A stretch of DNA of 37,705 nt from Syntrophobacteraceae bacterium CG2_30_61_12 (GCA_001873705.1 MNZR01000204.1:1-37705); one strand, 5' to 3'; positions 22,682 to 34,426 are shown, counted from the stretch's first letter. The notes: generated from the letters alone by a model not told the origin. Program-made: numbers and translations.

Positions 22682-24754
22682 TCAGTCTTCCTTTTTCGCC
22701 GCCTCGATGACTTTTTCCTGAAACTGCGCCGGCACTTCTTCGTAGTGGGAAAATTCCATGGTGAACATGCCGCGACCGGCGGTCATTGAACGCAGGTCCG
22801 GCGCGTATTTGAGCACTTCGCTCATGGGCACCAGGGCCTTGACCACCTGTTTCTTGCCCTTGCTGTCCATACCCAGCACTTTGCCGCGGCGCGAGTTGAG
22901 GTCGCCGATCACGTCCCCCATGCAATCATCGGGGATAGTGACCTCCACGTTCATGATCGGTTCCAGCAACGTCGGCCTGGCTTCGATCACCGCCTTCTTG
23001 AAGGCCATGGAACCGGCGATTTTGAAGGCCATTTCAGAAGAATCCACCGGGTGGAACGAACCATCCACCAGGCCCACCTGAAAATCGATCACCGGGTAAC
23101 CGGCCAACACGCCTTCCAAACAAGCTTCGGCGATGCCCTTTTCCACTGCCGGAATGTATTGGCGCGGGATCACCCCGCCCACGATCTTGTCCACGAACTG
23201 AAAGCCGGAACCCCGCGGCAGCGGATCCATTTCGATCCAGCAGTCGCCATACTGGCCGCGGCCTCCGGTCTGCTTCTTGTATCGGCCCTGGACCCGCGCC
23301 TTGCCCTTGATGGTTTCCTTGTAGGGCACCTTGGGAATGGTCAGGTTGACTTCAACCCCGAATTTCCTTTTCAACTTCTCAATGGTGGCTTCCACATGGA
23401 TCTCGCCCATGCCCGACAAGATCACCTGTTTGGTCTCTTCGTTGCGATCCAGCTTCAGGGCCAGGTCTTCTTCCATCAGTCGACTCAGCGAGGAAAATAT
23501 TTTTTCTTCATCGCCGCGGCTTTTGGGTTCGATGGCCAGGGAATAGATCGCCGGCAGATGTTCCAGTCCGGCAAATTTGATGAACTTTTTTTCCTCGCAG
23601 AGGGTGTCGCCGGTGGTGGTTTCCTTGAGTTTGGCTACCGCCACGATATCACCGGGCAAGGCCAGTTCGATGCTCTGCTGGGTCTTGCCCTTGAGCCGGA
23701 GCAAGCTGCCGAAGCGTTCCTTACTCCGTTTGGTGCTGTTGAATATGGTGGAATCCGGCCGCAGCGCTCCGGAAAAAATCCGCATGATGGTGAGCCGACC
23801 GGCGTAAGGGTCGCTCACCGTCTTGATCACGAATGCCGCCTGCGGCCCTTCCGGATCCGGCGCCACTTCGATGGCACCATCGTCAGCCGCTGCCGCGGCC
23901 TTGGAACCGCGATCGAGCGGCGAGGGGAAATGGTTGACGATTTCATCCAGCAGCAACTGCATCCCCACATTGGCGGTCCCGGAACCGCACCCGATCGGCA
24001 CCAGTTGGCCCTTGAGCACCGCGGCCCGAAGTCCGGCCCGGATTTCGTCCCCGCTCAATTCCCCGCCTTCGAGGAATTTTTCCAGCAATTCGTCCGACGA
24101 CTCCGCCACATGTTCGATGATCTCGTCGCGATAGCCCTTCACCCGCTCCGCCATATCGGCCGGTACTTCCTTGACTTCGAACTTGCCGCTGTCCCCCTGG
24201 GTGTAAAAATAGGCCTTGCCGCTCATCACATCCACCACCCCTTTGAAGGCCTCGGCGGCACCCATGGGAACCTGCACCGGCACGCACTTGCTGCCGAAAC
24301 TGTTGCGAATATTATCCACCACCGCGAAAAAGTCGGACCGCTCCCGGTCCATTTTGCTGACGAAGATCATGCGCGGCAACTCGCGTTCGTCGGCAAATTC
24401 CCACACCTTCTCGGTCTGCACCCGCACGCCGTCGATGGCATCGACCAGCACCAGGGCGGCGTCCGCGCCCTCGAGGGAAGCCTTGGTATCGGCAATGAAA
24501 TTGAAATCTCCAGGGGTATCGATCAGGTTGATCTGGTACTTTTGCCATTCCAGCGTGTTGAAGGCCGAACTGATGGTGACCTTGCGATTGACTTCCTCCG
24601 GTTCGTAGTCCATCACCGACGTGCCGTCTTCCACCTTGCCCAGGCGGGTCGTTTCACCTGCATCGAACAACATCGCCTCCGCCAGGGAGGTCTTACCGGC
24701 GCCTCCGTGGCCAATCAGAACCAAAGTCCGGATCATTGCGACCCTGTCTTTCAT
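22682..24754 (-). CDS. fusA: Elongation factor G-like GTPase (EF-G2 type)
   Basis: 690 residues from ATG 24754, preceded by GGGAGA; the open frame extends to 25339 without protein-like sequence. It is a translational GTPase with EF-G domains I-V. The P-loop is GHGGAGKT (15-22) rather than canonical AHIDAGKT, the effector region reads NRKVTISSA in place of ERGITI, G3 is DTPGDFNF and G4 is SKMD. These are traits of the EF-G-like paralogue family (FusA2), not the main EF-G of the str operon. The C-terminal half has GRGQYGDCWIEMDP and the domain V ending typical of EF-G. Its role may be a specialised translocation or recycling factor; it is monocistronic with its own terminator. Confidence 0.9.
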   Translation of the reverse strand: MKDRVAMIRTLVLIGHGGAGKTSLAEAMLFDAGETTRLGKVEDGTSVMDYEPEEVNRKVTISSAFNTLEWQKYQINLIDTPGDFNFIADTKASLEGADAALVLVDAIDGVRVQTEKVWEFADERELPRMIFVSKMDRERSDFFAVVDNIRNSFGSKCVPVQVPMGAAEAFKGVVDVMSGKAYFYTQGDSGKFEVKEVPADMAERVKGYRDEIIEHVAESSDELLEKFLEGGELSGDEIRAGLRAAVLKGQLVPIGCGSGTANVGMQLLLDEIVNHFPSPLDRGSKAAAAADDGAIEVAPDPEGPQAAFVIKTVSDPYAGRLTIMRIFSGALRPDSTIFNSTKRSKERFGSLLRLKGKTQQSIELALPGDIVAVAKLKETTTGDTLCEEKKFIKFAGLEHLPAIYSLAIEPKSRGDEEKIFSSLSRLMEEDLALKLDRNEETKQVILSGMGEIHVEATIEKLKRKFGVEVNLTIPKVPYKETIKGKARVQGRYKKQTGGRGQYGDCWIEMDPLPRGSGFQFVDKIVGGVIPRQYIPAVEKGIAEACLEGVLAGYPVIDFQVGLVDGSFHPVDSSEMAFKIAGSMAFKKAVIEARPTLLEPIMNVEVTIPDDCMGDVIGDLNSRRGKVLGMDSKGKKQVVKALVPMSEVLKYAPDLRSMTAGRGMFTMEFSHYEEVPAQFQEKVIEAAKKED

Positions 24755-25386
24755 TGTCTCTCCCTTTCTCTGGACGTGATGGACGACTGGTAGCGACTCA
24801 AGCGGCAGGTGTTGTTGGGCTGATTTCGAACCGATCCCGCCTCGGACGACCGGCACGGCGACCGCTCGCCCCCCTCTTGCCATTTGGTGCGGCGCCGCGA
24901 AACCCGGCTGGAACCGGTGGTAACAACGGCACCCAAAGCGGCGCCCGGTAAACCGGGGGGGGTTGGAGTGGACCCGTTGGACTGAGTCAGCCGGGTGGAT
25001 CCGGTAAACTCGTCGGCGAGTCCATCCATGCCGCGGCAATGTCATGAAATCCCAAGAAAAACACAGAGGTGGAAGATAGTAGAAAAGATCACAAAAAGTC
25101 AAGGGAATTCCTGGCCGGTCCGGCCCCAGACGCCCACAGTCCGCCGGAATCCGGATCTGGGTCCGAGACCCCGCCGCGATTTGCCGTTGATGACACCGCC
25201 TTATCATGGTAAATGAATGTTTTTCCCGGTCTGCCTCGCTTGCGAAGCTGCACGAGGATTTGCAGGCCAGGCAGCGCGGCCTCGGAAGGAAACGTTGATC
25301 GGAACGGTTCCGGATCGGAAGTTGCCGGCGCTGCTCCATGCGGGCGCCACATCCAGCGGTTTTTCAGGGTGCTCGGTAGAGTGAAC
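24755..25386. other. Divergent intergenic region between fusA and xerC
   Basis: 632 bp. A good minus-strand promoter is present at 25073-25102, implying an about 310-nt untranslated leader before fusA. Both strands have long open frames running into the flanking genes, but neither looks like protein. No known riboswitch or protein-binding leader was recognised. Confidence 0.5.
25073..25102 (-). promoter_or_regulatory. Probable sigma-70 promoter of fusA
   Basis: On the minus strand TTGACT (25102-25097), an 18-bp spacer and TATCTT (25078-25073). The setting is locally AT-rich within a GC-rich region. Transcription would start near 25065, about 310 nt before the fusA ATG. Confidence 0.5.
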
Positions 25387-26352
25387 ATGGTTGAAGTCGA
25401 GAACCAGAACAGCCGGCAGCCACCGGCGCTGGCCGCGGCCATTGCCGGCTTTGCCGCCTACCTAACCAAGGAGCGCGGGGTGAGCCCCGAGACGCTGCGC
25501 GCCTACCGTTCGGACCTCCGCCAGTTTCGGGACTTCCTGGCGGTGCGCAAGGGGAACCGGGACCCCCGCCTGGACCAGATCGAAGACGCCGACGTCAGCG
25601 GCTTTCTGGCCCAACTCCTGGGTTCGGTCCAGAAATCCAGTGTCGGCCGTAAGCTCTCGACCTTGCGTTCGTTCTATCGCTACCTGCGCGAAATGGAAGT
25701 GATAACGAACGACCCCACCGTGACCGCCATGAGTCCGAAAACGGTACGCAAGGTCCCGGCGTTCTTGAACATCGACGATTTGTTCCATTTCCTCAACGCG
25801 CTCAAACAGAACGCCCACGCGGCCGCCAGTCGGTGGCGGCGCAAACGCAACTGGGCGCTGTTCGAATGCCTCTATTCGACCGGCATTCGGGTGAGTGAGC
25901 TGACCGGGATGGATTGCCCGGACCTGGAATCCGAGGAGGCGCTGGTGCGGGTCCGCGGCAAAGGGAACAAACAGCGCATCGTGCCGATCGGGGCGCCGGC
26001 ACTCGAAGCCATTGCCCTTTATCTGGAGGCGGTCACCAAGGAACTGGCGCCCGCCGATCTCGAGGGCAGCAAGGCTTTGTTTCGCAACGCCCGCGGGGGG
26101 CGCCTCAGCCCCCGGTCGGTGAGCCGGATCCTGGAACAGGAAATGCGTCGCTGCGGGCTTTGGCAGCACCTCAGTCCGCACGGTCTGCGCCACAGTTTCG
26201 CCACCCATCTGCTGAACGCCGGCGCGGATCTGAGAAGTATTCAGGAACTCCTGGGCCATGCCAGTCTTTCCACCACCCAGCGTTACACCCATGTGCATCT
26301 GGATCACCTGATGGAAGTCTATGATCGAACCCACCCCAGAGGGCGCAAGTGA
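25387..26352 (+). CDS. xerC: Tyrosine recombinase XerC
   Basis: 321 residues from ATG 25387; the longer frame to 25213 has no homologous-looking sequence. The ribosome site is poor, so the start is tentative. Residues 15-105 form the SAM-like N-terminal core-binding domain, and 125-315 the catalytic domain. Catalytic residues are Arg168 (GIRVSEL), Lys192 (GKGNKQR), His265 and Arg268 (HGLRHS), His291 (LGHAS) and nucleophile Tyr300 (TQRYTHV). XerC/XerD resolve chromosome dimers at dif. Its place before hslV-hslU parallels the codV-clpQ-clpY order known in Bacillus, so it is a housekeeping recombinase, not a mobile-element integrase. Confidence 0.9.
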   Translation: MVEVENQNSRQPPALAAAIAGFAAYLTKERGVSPETLRAYRSDLRQFRDFLAVRKGNRDPRLDQIEDADVSGFLAQLLGSVQKSSVGRKLSTLRSFYRYLREMEVITNDPTVTAMSPKTVRKVPAFLNIDDLFHFLNALKQNAHAAASRWRRKRNWALFECLYSTGIRVSELTGMDCPDLESEEALVRVRGKGNKQRIVPIGAPALEAIALYLEAVTKELAPADLEGSKALFRNARGGRLSPRSVSRILEQEMRRCGLWQHLSPHGLRHSFATHLLNAGADLRSIQELLGHASLSTTQRYTHVHLDHLMEVYDRTHPRGRK

Positions 26353-26398
26353 AGGCGGCAGGAACCCGGACCGACCTTCGAGAGTAGTGGAGGAACCG

Positions 26399-26938
26399 AT
26401 GAACGGCGAAACCATGCGCGGCACCACCATTTTGGCCATCCACATGAACGAGCAGGTGGTGGTGGCCGGCGACGGCCAGGTGACCATGGGGCAGACCGTT
26501 ATGAAACACCAGGCGCGTAAGGTCCGGAAGATGTACCATGATCGGATCCTCACCGGGTTCGCCGGCGCCACCGCCGATGCCTTCACCCTGTTCGAAAGGC
26601 TGGAAGCCAAACTGGAACAGTACAACGGCAATCTGCAGCGGGCGGCGGTGGAACTGGCCAAGGACTGGCGGCTGGACCGGGCGCTGCGCCGGCTAGAAGC
26701 CCTGCTGATCGCCGCCGATCGTGATCAATGCCTGATCCTCAGCGGTAGTGGTGATGTCATCGAACCCGACGACGGCATTTGCGCGGTCGGTTCCGGCGCC
26801 CCTTACGCGCTCGCCGCGGCCCGAGCGCTGGCCACCCACACCCAGCTGTCGGCCCGGGAGATCGCCGAAGCAGCGATGAAGATCGCCGCTTCGATCTGCA
26901 TCTACACCAACGAGGTTTTCACCATCGAGGAGTTGTAG
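26399..26938 (+). CDS. hslV: ATP-dependent protease subunit HslV (ClpQ)
   Basis: 179 residues from ATG 26399, preceded by GGAGGA. It is the proteolytic subunit of the HslUV complex, an N-terminal threonine hydrolase forming a double hexamer. The sequence [20 protein letters not shown] shows the catalytic Thr9 after an eight-residue propeptide that must be removed. [19 protein letters not shown] holds the conserved lysine, and the glycine-rich [16 protein letters not shown] is typical. The upstream xerC ends 46 bp before, and hslU starts 5 bp after. The in-frame ATG at residue 6 is an alternative start. Confidence 0.95.
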   Translation: MNGETMRGTTILAIHMNEQVVVAGDGQVTMGQTVMKHQARKVRKMYHDRILTGFAGATADAFTLFERLEAKLEQYNGNLQRAAVELAKDWRLDRALRRLEALLIAADRDQCLILSGSGDVIEPDDGICAVGSGAPYALAAARALATHTQLSAREIAEAAMKIAASICIYTNEVFTIEEL

Positions 26939-26943
26939 CGACC

Positions 26944-28341
<1,398 letters not shown>

Positions 28342-28368
28342 CCGCCGCGCCGCGGCGAAACGGTTACC

Positions 28369-28457
28369 CCGGTTTAGGATGAACGTTTTCAGTGCCAAAG
28401 GCGGGCAAGATGCCCGCGCTCCAGGGAAAGAGTCCACACCAAATGAAGCTTTTTAGT
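28369..28457 (+). repeat. GCGGGCA palindromic element, right end decayed
   Basis: The left terminus CCGGTTTAGGAT (28369-28380) and core GCGGGCAAGATGCCCGC (28401-28417) match the complete element, followed by CCAGGGAAAGAG. The right terminal inverted repeat is missing. The element sits between hslU and argB, 27 bp after the hslU stop, and would be carried in any read-through mRNA. Confidence 0.75.
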
Positions 28458-28486
28458 GTCAACAAGCATGCCAGACGAGGGACGCC

Positions 28487-29383
28487 ATGATCGACATCGC
28501 CGGCACCCTGATTGAAGCCCTGCCCTACATTCGCCGCTTCAGCGGCCAGACCATCGTGATCAAGTACGGCGGCCACGCCATGGTGGATGAAGAGCTGAAA
28601 GAAGGCTTCGCCCAGGACGTGGTGCTGCTGAAATACGTCGGCATCAACCCGGTGGTGGTCCATGGGGGCGGTCCGCAAATCGGCCGAATGCTGGAACGGA
28701 TCGGGAAGAAATCGGATTTCCGGGCCGGTATGCGGGTCACCGATGAAGACACCATGGACATCGTGGAAATGGTGCTGGCCGGTAAGATCAACAAGGAAAT
28801 CGTCAGCCTGATCAACCGCCACGGCGGCCGGGCGGTGGGTTTGAGCGGCAAGGACGGGCGCCTGATCGAAGCGGAAAAGATGCAGATCTTCCGCTATCAG
28901 GGCGACGACCGCCCGCCGGAAATCATCGATATCGGTCTGGTGGGCCAGGTCCGGCGGGTCAACACCGATCTGCTGGAAACGCTCGAGCACAGCCACCACA
29001 TCCCGGTGGTGGCGCCGGTGGGCGGCGGGGACCAGGGTGAAACCTACAACATCAACGCCGATCTGGTGGCCGGCCAGATCGCTTCGGCCCTGAAGGCGAA
29101 AAAGCTCATCTTGATGACCGACGTGGCCGGCGTGCTGGATCGCGATAGCCGGCTCATTTCCACCTTGACCCTTGCGGAAGCGGCCGATCTGCTGCAGGAT
29201 GAAACTTTGAGCGGCGGCATGATCCCCAAGGTGCAGTGCGCTCTGGAGGCGGTTCAGGCCGGAGTGGAAAAGGTCCACATCGTCGACGGCCGGACCCCGC
29301 ACTGTCTGCTGCTGGAAATGTTCACCGACGCCGGCATCGGCACCCAGATCCTGCGCCGGCGCCCCCTGGATCCCGACCACTGA
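28487..29383 (+). CDS. argB: Acetylglutamate kinase
   Basis: 298 residues; ATG preceded by GAGGGAC. It phosphorylates N-acetylglutamate, the second step of arginine synthesis. Lys26 in [10 protein letters not shown] and the glycine loop [13 protein letters not shown] form the phosphate-binding sites; [18 protein letters not shown] and [10 protein letters not shown] are family-typical. The sequence has an N-terminal helix before the kinase core (IRRFSGQ), as in the longer, arginine-inhibited hexameric enzymes, unlike the shorter E. coli enzyme, so feedback inhibition by arginine is likely. It is the first gene of the arg cluster. Confidence 0.96.
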   Translation: MIDIAGTLIEALPYIRRFSGQTIVIKYGGHAMVDEELKEGFAQDVVLLKYVGINPVVVHGGGPQIGRMLERIGKKSDFRAGMRVTDEDTMDIVEMVLAGKINKEIVSLINRHGGRAVGLSGKDGRLIEAEKMQIFRYQGDDRPPEIIDIGLVGQVRRVNTDLLETLEHSHHIPVVAPVGGGDQGETYNINADLVAGQIASALKAKKLILMTDVAGVLDRDSRLISTLTLAEAADLLQDETLSGGMIPKVQCALEAVQAGVEKVHIVDGRTPHCLLLEMFTDAGIGTQILRRRPLDPDH

Positions 29384-29453
29384 AGCTCGCCGCGGGGCCG
29401 CCGCTGCAACCGATGCCCGGCCGGCTCTGGTATCCGGACCAAAAGGAAAACCC

Positions 29454-30653
29454 ATGACTCAACTGATCGAAACCTGCAACGCCACCATCTGCCGCACCTA
29501 TGCCCGCCTGCCCGTGCTGTTCGTGCGCGGCGAAGGCTGCCGCCTGTGGGACGACACGGGCAAGGAATACCTCGACTTTCTGGCCGGGATCGCGGTCTGC
29601 AACCTGGGTCACAGCCACCCTCTGGTGGCCCGAGCGGTCTGCGAACAGGCGACCACCCTGGTGCACGTGTCCAACCTGTTTTACACCCGACCTCAGATCG
29701 AACTGGCCCGAGAACTCACTCGCCGGTCGTTTGCCGATAAGGTGTTTTTTGCCAACAGCGGCGCCGAAGCCAATGAGGCCGCCATCAAACTGGCGCGAAA
29801 ATACAGCCGTGACCATTTCGGCCCGGGCCGCTTCCACATCATCGCCATGACCAACTCCTTTCACGGCCGCACCCTGGCAACGCTCTCGGCCACCGGCCAG
29901 GCCAAGGTGCACAAGGGCTTTGAACCGCTGGTGGAAGGTTTTTCGTTTGTCCCCTTCGATTCGGTGGAAGCGGTGCGCCAGGCGGTGACGGAACAAACCT
30001 GTGCGGTCCTGGTGGAACCGATCCAGGGGGAAGGCGGGGTGCGTTTTCCGAGCCGCGGGTACCTGCGTGAATTGAAGGAATTCTGCCGCGCTCACAACCT
30101 GCTCCTGATCTTCGACGAAGTTCAGGTGGGCATGGGCCGGACCGGCACCCTGTTCGCCCACGAACAGGAAGAGGTCAACCCGGACATCCTGACACTCGCC
30201 AAGGCGCTCGCCAACGGTCTGCCGATCGGGGCCATGCTGACCCATGACGCCGTGGCCGAAGCCTTCAGCGCCGGCACTCATGCCACCACCTTCGGCGGCA
30301 CCCCGCTGGTCACCCGGGCGGCGCTCACCACCCTGGAAATCATCGCCGAACCGGACTTTCTGGAACGGGTGCGGTCGGTGGGCACCTATTTTCTGCAGCG
30401 GCTGACGCAACTCAAGGAGGCCCACGCCTGCGTGCGCGAAGTTCGCGGCCGCGGCCTGCTGCTCGCCGTGGAACTCGATCGGCCGGCCCAGCCGGTGGTG
30501 GAATACTGCCTGGAGCAGGGTTTTGTGATCAACTGCGTGCAAGACTCGGTGATCCGGCTGGCCCCGCCGCTCATCGTCGAAGAGGACCAGATCGATCGGC
30601 TGCTGCCGGTGCTCGATCGCGCCCTGAGCGAATTGGAGGCGGTTGCGGCCTGA
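29454..30653 (+). CDS. argD: Acetylornithine aminotransferase
   Basis: 399 residues; ATG preceded by AAAAGGAAAA. It is a class III PLP aminotransferase converting N-acetylglutamate semialdehyde to N-acetylornithine. Seen: FANSGAEANEAAIKLARKY (PLP phosphate binding), IFDEVQVGMGRTG (Asp contacting the pyridine nitrogen) and TLAKALANGLPIGA, with Lys250 as the Schiff-base lysine. Within this cluster ArgD is the natural reading; in some bacteria the enzyme also serves as N-succinyl-DAP aminotransferase. Confidence 0.95.
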   Translation: MTQLIETCNATICRTYARLPVLFVRGEGCRLWDDTGKEYLDFLAGIAVCNLGHSHPLVARAVCEQATTLVHVSNLFYTRPQIELARELTRRSFADKVFFANSGAEANEAAIKLARKYSRDHFGPGRFHIIAMTNSFHGRTLATLSATGQAKVHKGFEPLVEGFSFVPFDSVEAVRQAVTEQTCAVLVEPIQGEGGVRFPSRGYLRELKEFCRAHNLLLIFDEVQVGMGRTGTLFAHEQEEVNPDILTLAKALANGLPIGAMLTHDAVAEAFSAGTHATTFGGTPLVTRAALTTLEIIAEPDFLERVRSVGTYFLQRLTQLKEAHACVREVRGRGLLLAVELDRPAQPVVEYCLEQGFVINCVQDSVIRLAPPLIVEEDQIDRLLPVLDRALSELEAVAA

Positions 30654-30729
30654 GCGGCAGCCGCGGAGCGCCGGGGCGCCTGGAGCGGCACCGTGAAGCA
30701 AGCCCCGGAGCGCGTTGAAAGGATACGTT

Positions 30730-31650
30730 ATGAAGCGAGATTTCTTGAGCATTTGGGATTTTACCCGGGACCAACTGGAACACCTGCTCGACCAGGCTCG
30801 CACCCTAAAGGCGCAGGCAGCGGCGGGACCCCTGCCCCGGTCCCTGGACGGCAAGGTCCTGGGCCTTTTGTTCGTGAAACCCTCGACCCGCACCCGGGTT
30901 TCGTTTGAAGCGGCCATGTATCGGCTCGGCGGCCAGTGCCTGTTTCTCACCACCCAGGACACCCAACTCGCGCGCCAGGAACCGCTGCGCGACACGGCCC
31001 GGGTCCTGTCGCGCTACCTCGATGCCCTGGTGGTCCGCACCTACGCTCACCAGGACGTGGTGGAACTGGGCCGCTGGGCTTCCATTCCGGTGATCAACGG
31101 CCTCACCGACCTGCTCCATCCCTGCCAGGTGATGAGCGATCTTTTGACCCTGAGCGAAATCCGCGGCCGCATCGACGACCTCAAGGCGGCCTGGATCGGC
31201 GACGGCAACAACGTCGCCCATTCCTGGATCCACGCCGCCGGCCGGCTGGGATTCACCCTTTACCTGTCCTGCCCGGCCGGCTATTGGCCGGATGCCCGTT
31301 TGATCCACAAGGTGCAACAGGAAGGCAGCGGTACTCTGGTGTTTTGCGACGATCCCCGGGACGCGGTGAAAGCGGTGGATGTGATCAATACCGACGTGTG
31401 GGCGAGCATGGGCCAGGAAGCGGAAGCGGAAACGCGCCGGCGCGTGTTCCAGCCGTTCCAGGTGAACGCCGAACTGGTCCAGGCGGCCCCCGCCCACGCC
31501 GTGGTGATGCATTGTCTGCCGGCCCATCGCGGGGAAGAAATCACCGACCAGGTGATCGAAGGCCCCCGGTCGGTGGTGTTCGATCAGGCCGAAAACCGGC
31601 TCCATTTTCAGACCGCGCTGCTGGACCGGCTGCTCCAGCGCACCCTGTAG
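30730..31650 (+). CDS. argF: Ornithine carbamoyltransferase
   Basis: 306 residues from ATG 30730 (AAAGGA upstream); a TTG at 30715 would add five residues. It joins carbamoyl phosphate and ornithine to give citrulline. The carbamoyl-phosphate motif STRTR (52-56), HPCQ, and the ornithine-site HCLPAHRGEE (about 260-269) with Cys261 are intact. Length is typical for the anabolic enzyme. argG follows after 27 bp. Confidence 0.96.
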   Translation: MKRDFLSIWDFTRDQLEHLLDQARTLKAQAAAGPLPRSLDGKVLGLLFVKPSTRTRVSFEAAMYRLGGQCLFLTTQDTQLARQEPLRDTARVLSRYLDALVVRTYAHQDVVELGRWASIPVINGLTDLLHPCQVMSDLLTLSEIRGRIDDLKAAWIGDGNNVAHSWIHAAGRLGFTLYLSCPAGYWPDARLIHKVQQEGSGTLVFCDDPRDAVKAVDVINTDVWASMGQEAEAETRRRVFQPFQVNAELVQAAPAHAVVMHCLPAHRGEEITDQVIEGPRSVVFDQAENRLHFQTALLDRLLQRTL

Positions 31651-31677
31651 TCCCCGTTAACCCTGGAGTTGATCAAG

Positions 31678-32895
31678 ATGAAAGTGAACAAAGTCGTTCT
31701 GGCCTATTCCGGAGGGCTCGACACCTCCATCATCCTCAAGTGGCTGATCCAGACCTATGACTGCGAAGTGGTGGCCTTCGCCGCCGATCTCGGACAGGGC
31801 GACGAACTGGACGCGATTAGAGACAAGGCACTCAAAACCGGCGCAATCAAGGCCCGAGTCGAAGACCTCAAGGAAGAATTCGTTCGCGACTACGTGTTTC
31901 CGGCGTTTCGCGCCAACGTCATTTATGAAGGCCAATACCTGCTGGGGACTTCCATCGCCCGCCCGCTCATCGCCAAACGCCAGATCGAAATCGCCCACGA
32001 GGAAGGGGCCGATGCGGTGAGCCACGGCGCTACCGGCAAGGGCAACGACCAGGTCCGGTTTGAACTCACCTACACGGCGCTCGACCCGCACATCAGGGTG
32101 ATCGCCCCCTGGCGCGAATGGGATTTCAATTCCCGCCAGGCGCTCCTGGATTTCGCCCGCAAGCACCGGATCCCGGTCCCGGTGACCCAGGAAAAGCCTT
32201 ACAGTTGCGACAGCAACCTGCTGCACATCAGCTATGAAGGTGGGGTGCTGGAAGATCCCTGGAACGAACCGGACCCGACCATGTTCACCCTGACCCAGGC
32301 TCCGGAAGCCGCTCCCGACCAGCCACAGGTGATCGAAATCCAGTTCGAACGCGGCGATCCGGTGGCGGTCGACGGGGTGCGCCTGAGCCCCGCGCGGATG
32401 CTGGAGCATCTCAACCAACTCGGGGGCCGGCACGGGATCGGCCGGGCCGATGTGGTGGAAAGCCGGTTTGTCGGGATGAAATCGCGCGGCGTCTACGAAA
32501 CCCCCGGCGGCACCATTCTGCGCACCGCCCACCGGGCGATGGAATCCATCACCATGGACCGGGAAGTGATGTTCCTGCGCGATTCCCTTATTCCCGTATA
32601 CGCCAGATTGATCTATAACGGTTTCTGGTTCGCGCCGGAACGGCGCCTCCTGCAGCAACTGGTGGATCAGTCCCAGGACAGCGTCGAGGGGCTGGTCCGG
32701 GTTAAACTCTACAAGGGCGGCTGCTACGTCACCGGGCGCAAATCCGATCGTTCGCTCTACGACCCCGCCTTCGCCACCTTTGAAGAAGACGCGGTCTACC
32801 AGCAGAGCGATGCCGCCGGCTTCATCCGATTGCAGGGGCTGCGCCTGCGCATCGCTAGTCTGCTCGAAGCCCGCCGCGGCGGCCCGGGCGCCTGA
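31678..32895 (+). CDS. argG: Argininosuccinate synthase
   Basis: 405 residues from ATG 31678; GGAG lies about nine bases upstream, and the TTG at 31669 would add three residues. It condenses citrulline and aspartate using ATP. The N-type ATP pyrophosphatase P-loop AYSGGLDTS is at 9-17. [19 protein letters not shown] and [18 protein letters not shown] are standard for this family. Its 408-class length is usual. Confidence 0.96.
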   Translation: MKVNKVVLAYSGGLDTSIILKWLIQTYDCEVVAFAADLGQGDELDAIRDKALKTGAIKARVEDLKEEFVRDYVFPAFRANVIYEGQYLLGTSIARPLIAKRQIEIAHEEGADAVSHGATGKGNDQVRFELTYTALDPHIRVIAPWREWDFNSRQALLDFARKHRIPVPVTQEKPYSCDSNLLHISYEGGVLEDPWNEPDPTMFTLTQAPEAAPDQPQVIEIQFERGDPVAVDGVRLSPARMLEHLNQLGGRHGIGRADVVESRFVGMKSRGVYETPGGTILRTAHRAMESITMDREVMFLRDSLIPVYARLIYNGFWFAPERRLLQQLVDQSQDSVEGLVRVKLYKGGCYVTGRKSDRSLYDPAFATFEEDAVYQQSDAAGFIRLQGLRLRIASLLEARRGGPGA

Positions 32896-33025
32896 TTACC
32901 GTTGCAGCTTCCAGGCCCGGTCCCGGCTGCGGCCGCGGCCAGGCACGGCACGAGCGATCGCACTTCCGGAGCTGTGGCTGCCCCAGACCAAAGGCCGAGA
33001 GTTCACAGTCAGGGAGAACCCATTC

Positions 33026-34426
33026 ATGTCGGAAAAACTTTGGCAGGGCCGCTTCGAACAGCCCACCGATAAGATCGTTGAAGGCTATACCGCCTCGATC
33101 CAGTTCGACAGCCGCCTGTATCGCTACGACATCGAGGGCAGCATCGCCCACTGCCGCATGCTGGCCGAATGCCGGATCATTTCCCATGAGGAAGCGTCGC
33201 GGATCGTCGAGGGACTGGGCGAGATCCAGCGGGAAATCGAACGCGGCTCCCTGGTGCTCGATGCGTCCCAGGAAGACATCCACATGGCCATCGAGCAGCG
33301 GCTCATGCAAAAGATCGGCGAGACCGGCGGCAAGCTGCATACGGCGCGCAGCCGCAACGACCAGATCTGCCTCGACATGCGTCTTTACCTGCGTGATGTG
33401 CTGACCCTCACCGGCACCCAGTTGCTCGATCTGGAACTGGCCCTGGTCACCCTGGCCGAAACCCACCTGGGCACGGTGCTGCCGGGTTTCACCCATCTCC
33501 AGCACGCCCAACCGGTGCTCCTTTCCCATCACCTGATGGCCTATTACGAGATGTTTCGGCGCGACCACCAGCGCTTCAGCGAATGCCTCAAGCGCACCAA
33601 CGTGCTGCCGCTGGGAAGCGCCGCACTAGCCGGTACCACGTTCCCGATCGATATGGAAAAAACCGCGGCCCTGCTGAACTTCCCCGCGGTGGTTCGAAAC
33701 AGCCTGGACGCCGTGAGCGATCGCGACTATCTGCTGGAATTCCTCGCCGCCGCCGCCATTGCCATGATGCATGTGAGCCGACTGGCGGAAGAATTGATCC
33801 TCTGGTCCAGCAGTGAATTCAAGTTCATCGATATCAGCGATGCATTCTGCACCGGTTCCAGCATCATGCCGCAGAAGAAGAACCCGGATGTGCCTGAACT
33901 GATGCGCGGGAAAACCGGGCGTGTCTACGGCAATCTGATCGCCCTCTTGACCACCACCAAAGCCCTACCGCTGGCCTACAACCGCGATCTCCAGGAAGAT
34001 AAGGAACCGGTGTTCGATACCGCGGACACCCTGTTCGCCACCCTACGCCTGCTCACCAAACTGCTGCCGGAAATTGAGTTCCACACCGAGCGCATGCGGA
34101 CCATGGCCGAAGCCGGCTTCACCCTGGCCACGGAACTGGCCGATTACCTGGTGCGCAAGGGCGTCCCGTTCCGCCGCGCGCACCATGCGGTGGGCCAGAT
34201 CGTGCATCACTGCATCGAAGGCGGCAAGGCCCTGCACCAGTGTCAACTGGATGAGTTGAAGGGCTTCCACAAGGCCTTCGACGCCGACGTCTTCGATTGC
34301 CTGACCCTGGAGAGCGCCGTCGATCGCCGCCAGTCCATCGGTGGTACCGCCACGGTTCGGGTCCAACAGGCCATCGAAGAGGCGCGTTCGGAATTGGCCG
34401 CCAAACGAACCCGACTTGATGGGTGA
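33026..34426 (+). CDS. argH: Argininosuccinate lyase
   Basis: 466 residues from ATG 33026, preceded by AGGGAGAA; the upstream open frame overlaps the end of argG out of frame and is not homologous. It splits argininosuccinate into arginine and fumarate. LWQGRFEQPTD begins the fold, TARSRNDQ and THLQHAQPVL are active-site regions, and GSSIMPQKKNPDVPEL (about 276-291) is the fumarase/aspartase superfamily signature with the catalytic serine. The 130-bp argG-argH spacer shows nothing notable. Confidence 0.96.
   Translation: MSEKLWQGRFEQPTDKIVEGYTASIQFDSRLYRYDIEGSIAHCRMLAECRIISHEEASRIVEGLGEIQREIERGSLVLDASQEDIHMAIEQRLMQKIGETGGKLHTARSRNDQICLDMRLYLRDVLTLTGTQLLDLELALVTLAETHLGTVLPGFTHLQHAQPVLLSHHLMAYYEMFRRDHQRFSECLKRTNVLPLGSAALAGTTFPIDMEKTAALLNFPAVVRNSLDAVSDRDYLLEFLAAAAIAMMHVSRLAEELILWSSSEFKFIDISDAFCTGSSIMPQKKNPDVPELMRGKTGRVYGNLIALLTTTKALPLAYNRDLQEDKEPVFDTADTLFATLRLLTKLLPEIEFHTERMRTMAEAGFTLATELADYLVRKGVPFRRAHHAVGQIVHHCIEGGKALHQCQLDELKGFHKAFDADVFDCLTLESAVDRRQSIGGTATVRVQQAIEEARSELAAKRTRLDG

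Noticed and set aside
22335-22925. N-terminal extension of the helical hypothetical protein
   Set aside because: It would translate the palindromic element and the fusA terminator and overlap the fusA 3' end; the compact protein begins at 22334.
23051-24793. 580-residue plus-strand open frame opposite fusA
   Set aside because: It lies antisense to the conserved EF-G-like gene, is His/Gly/Gln-rich without domains, and reflects codon bias of the real gene on the other strand.
25387-26352. xerC as an integrase of a mobile element
   Set aside because: Its adjacency to hslV-hslU is a conserved housekeeping arrangement, and no attachment-site duplication or phage genes were seen.
29322-30995. 557-residue minus-strand open frame opposite argD
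   Set aside because: Spans parts of three real genes in antisense and has no recognisable domain.
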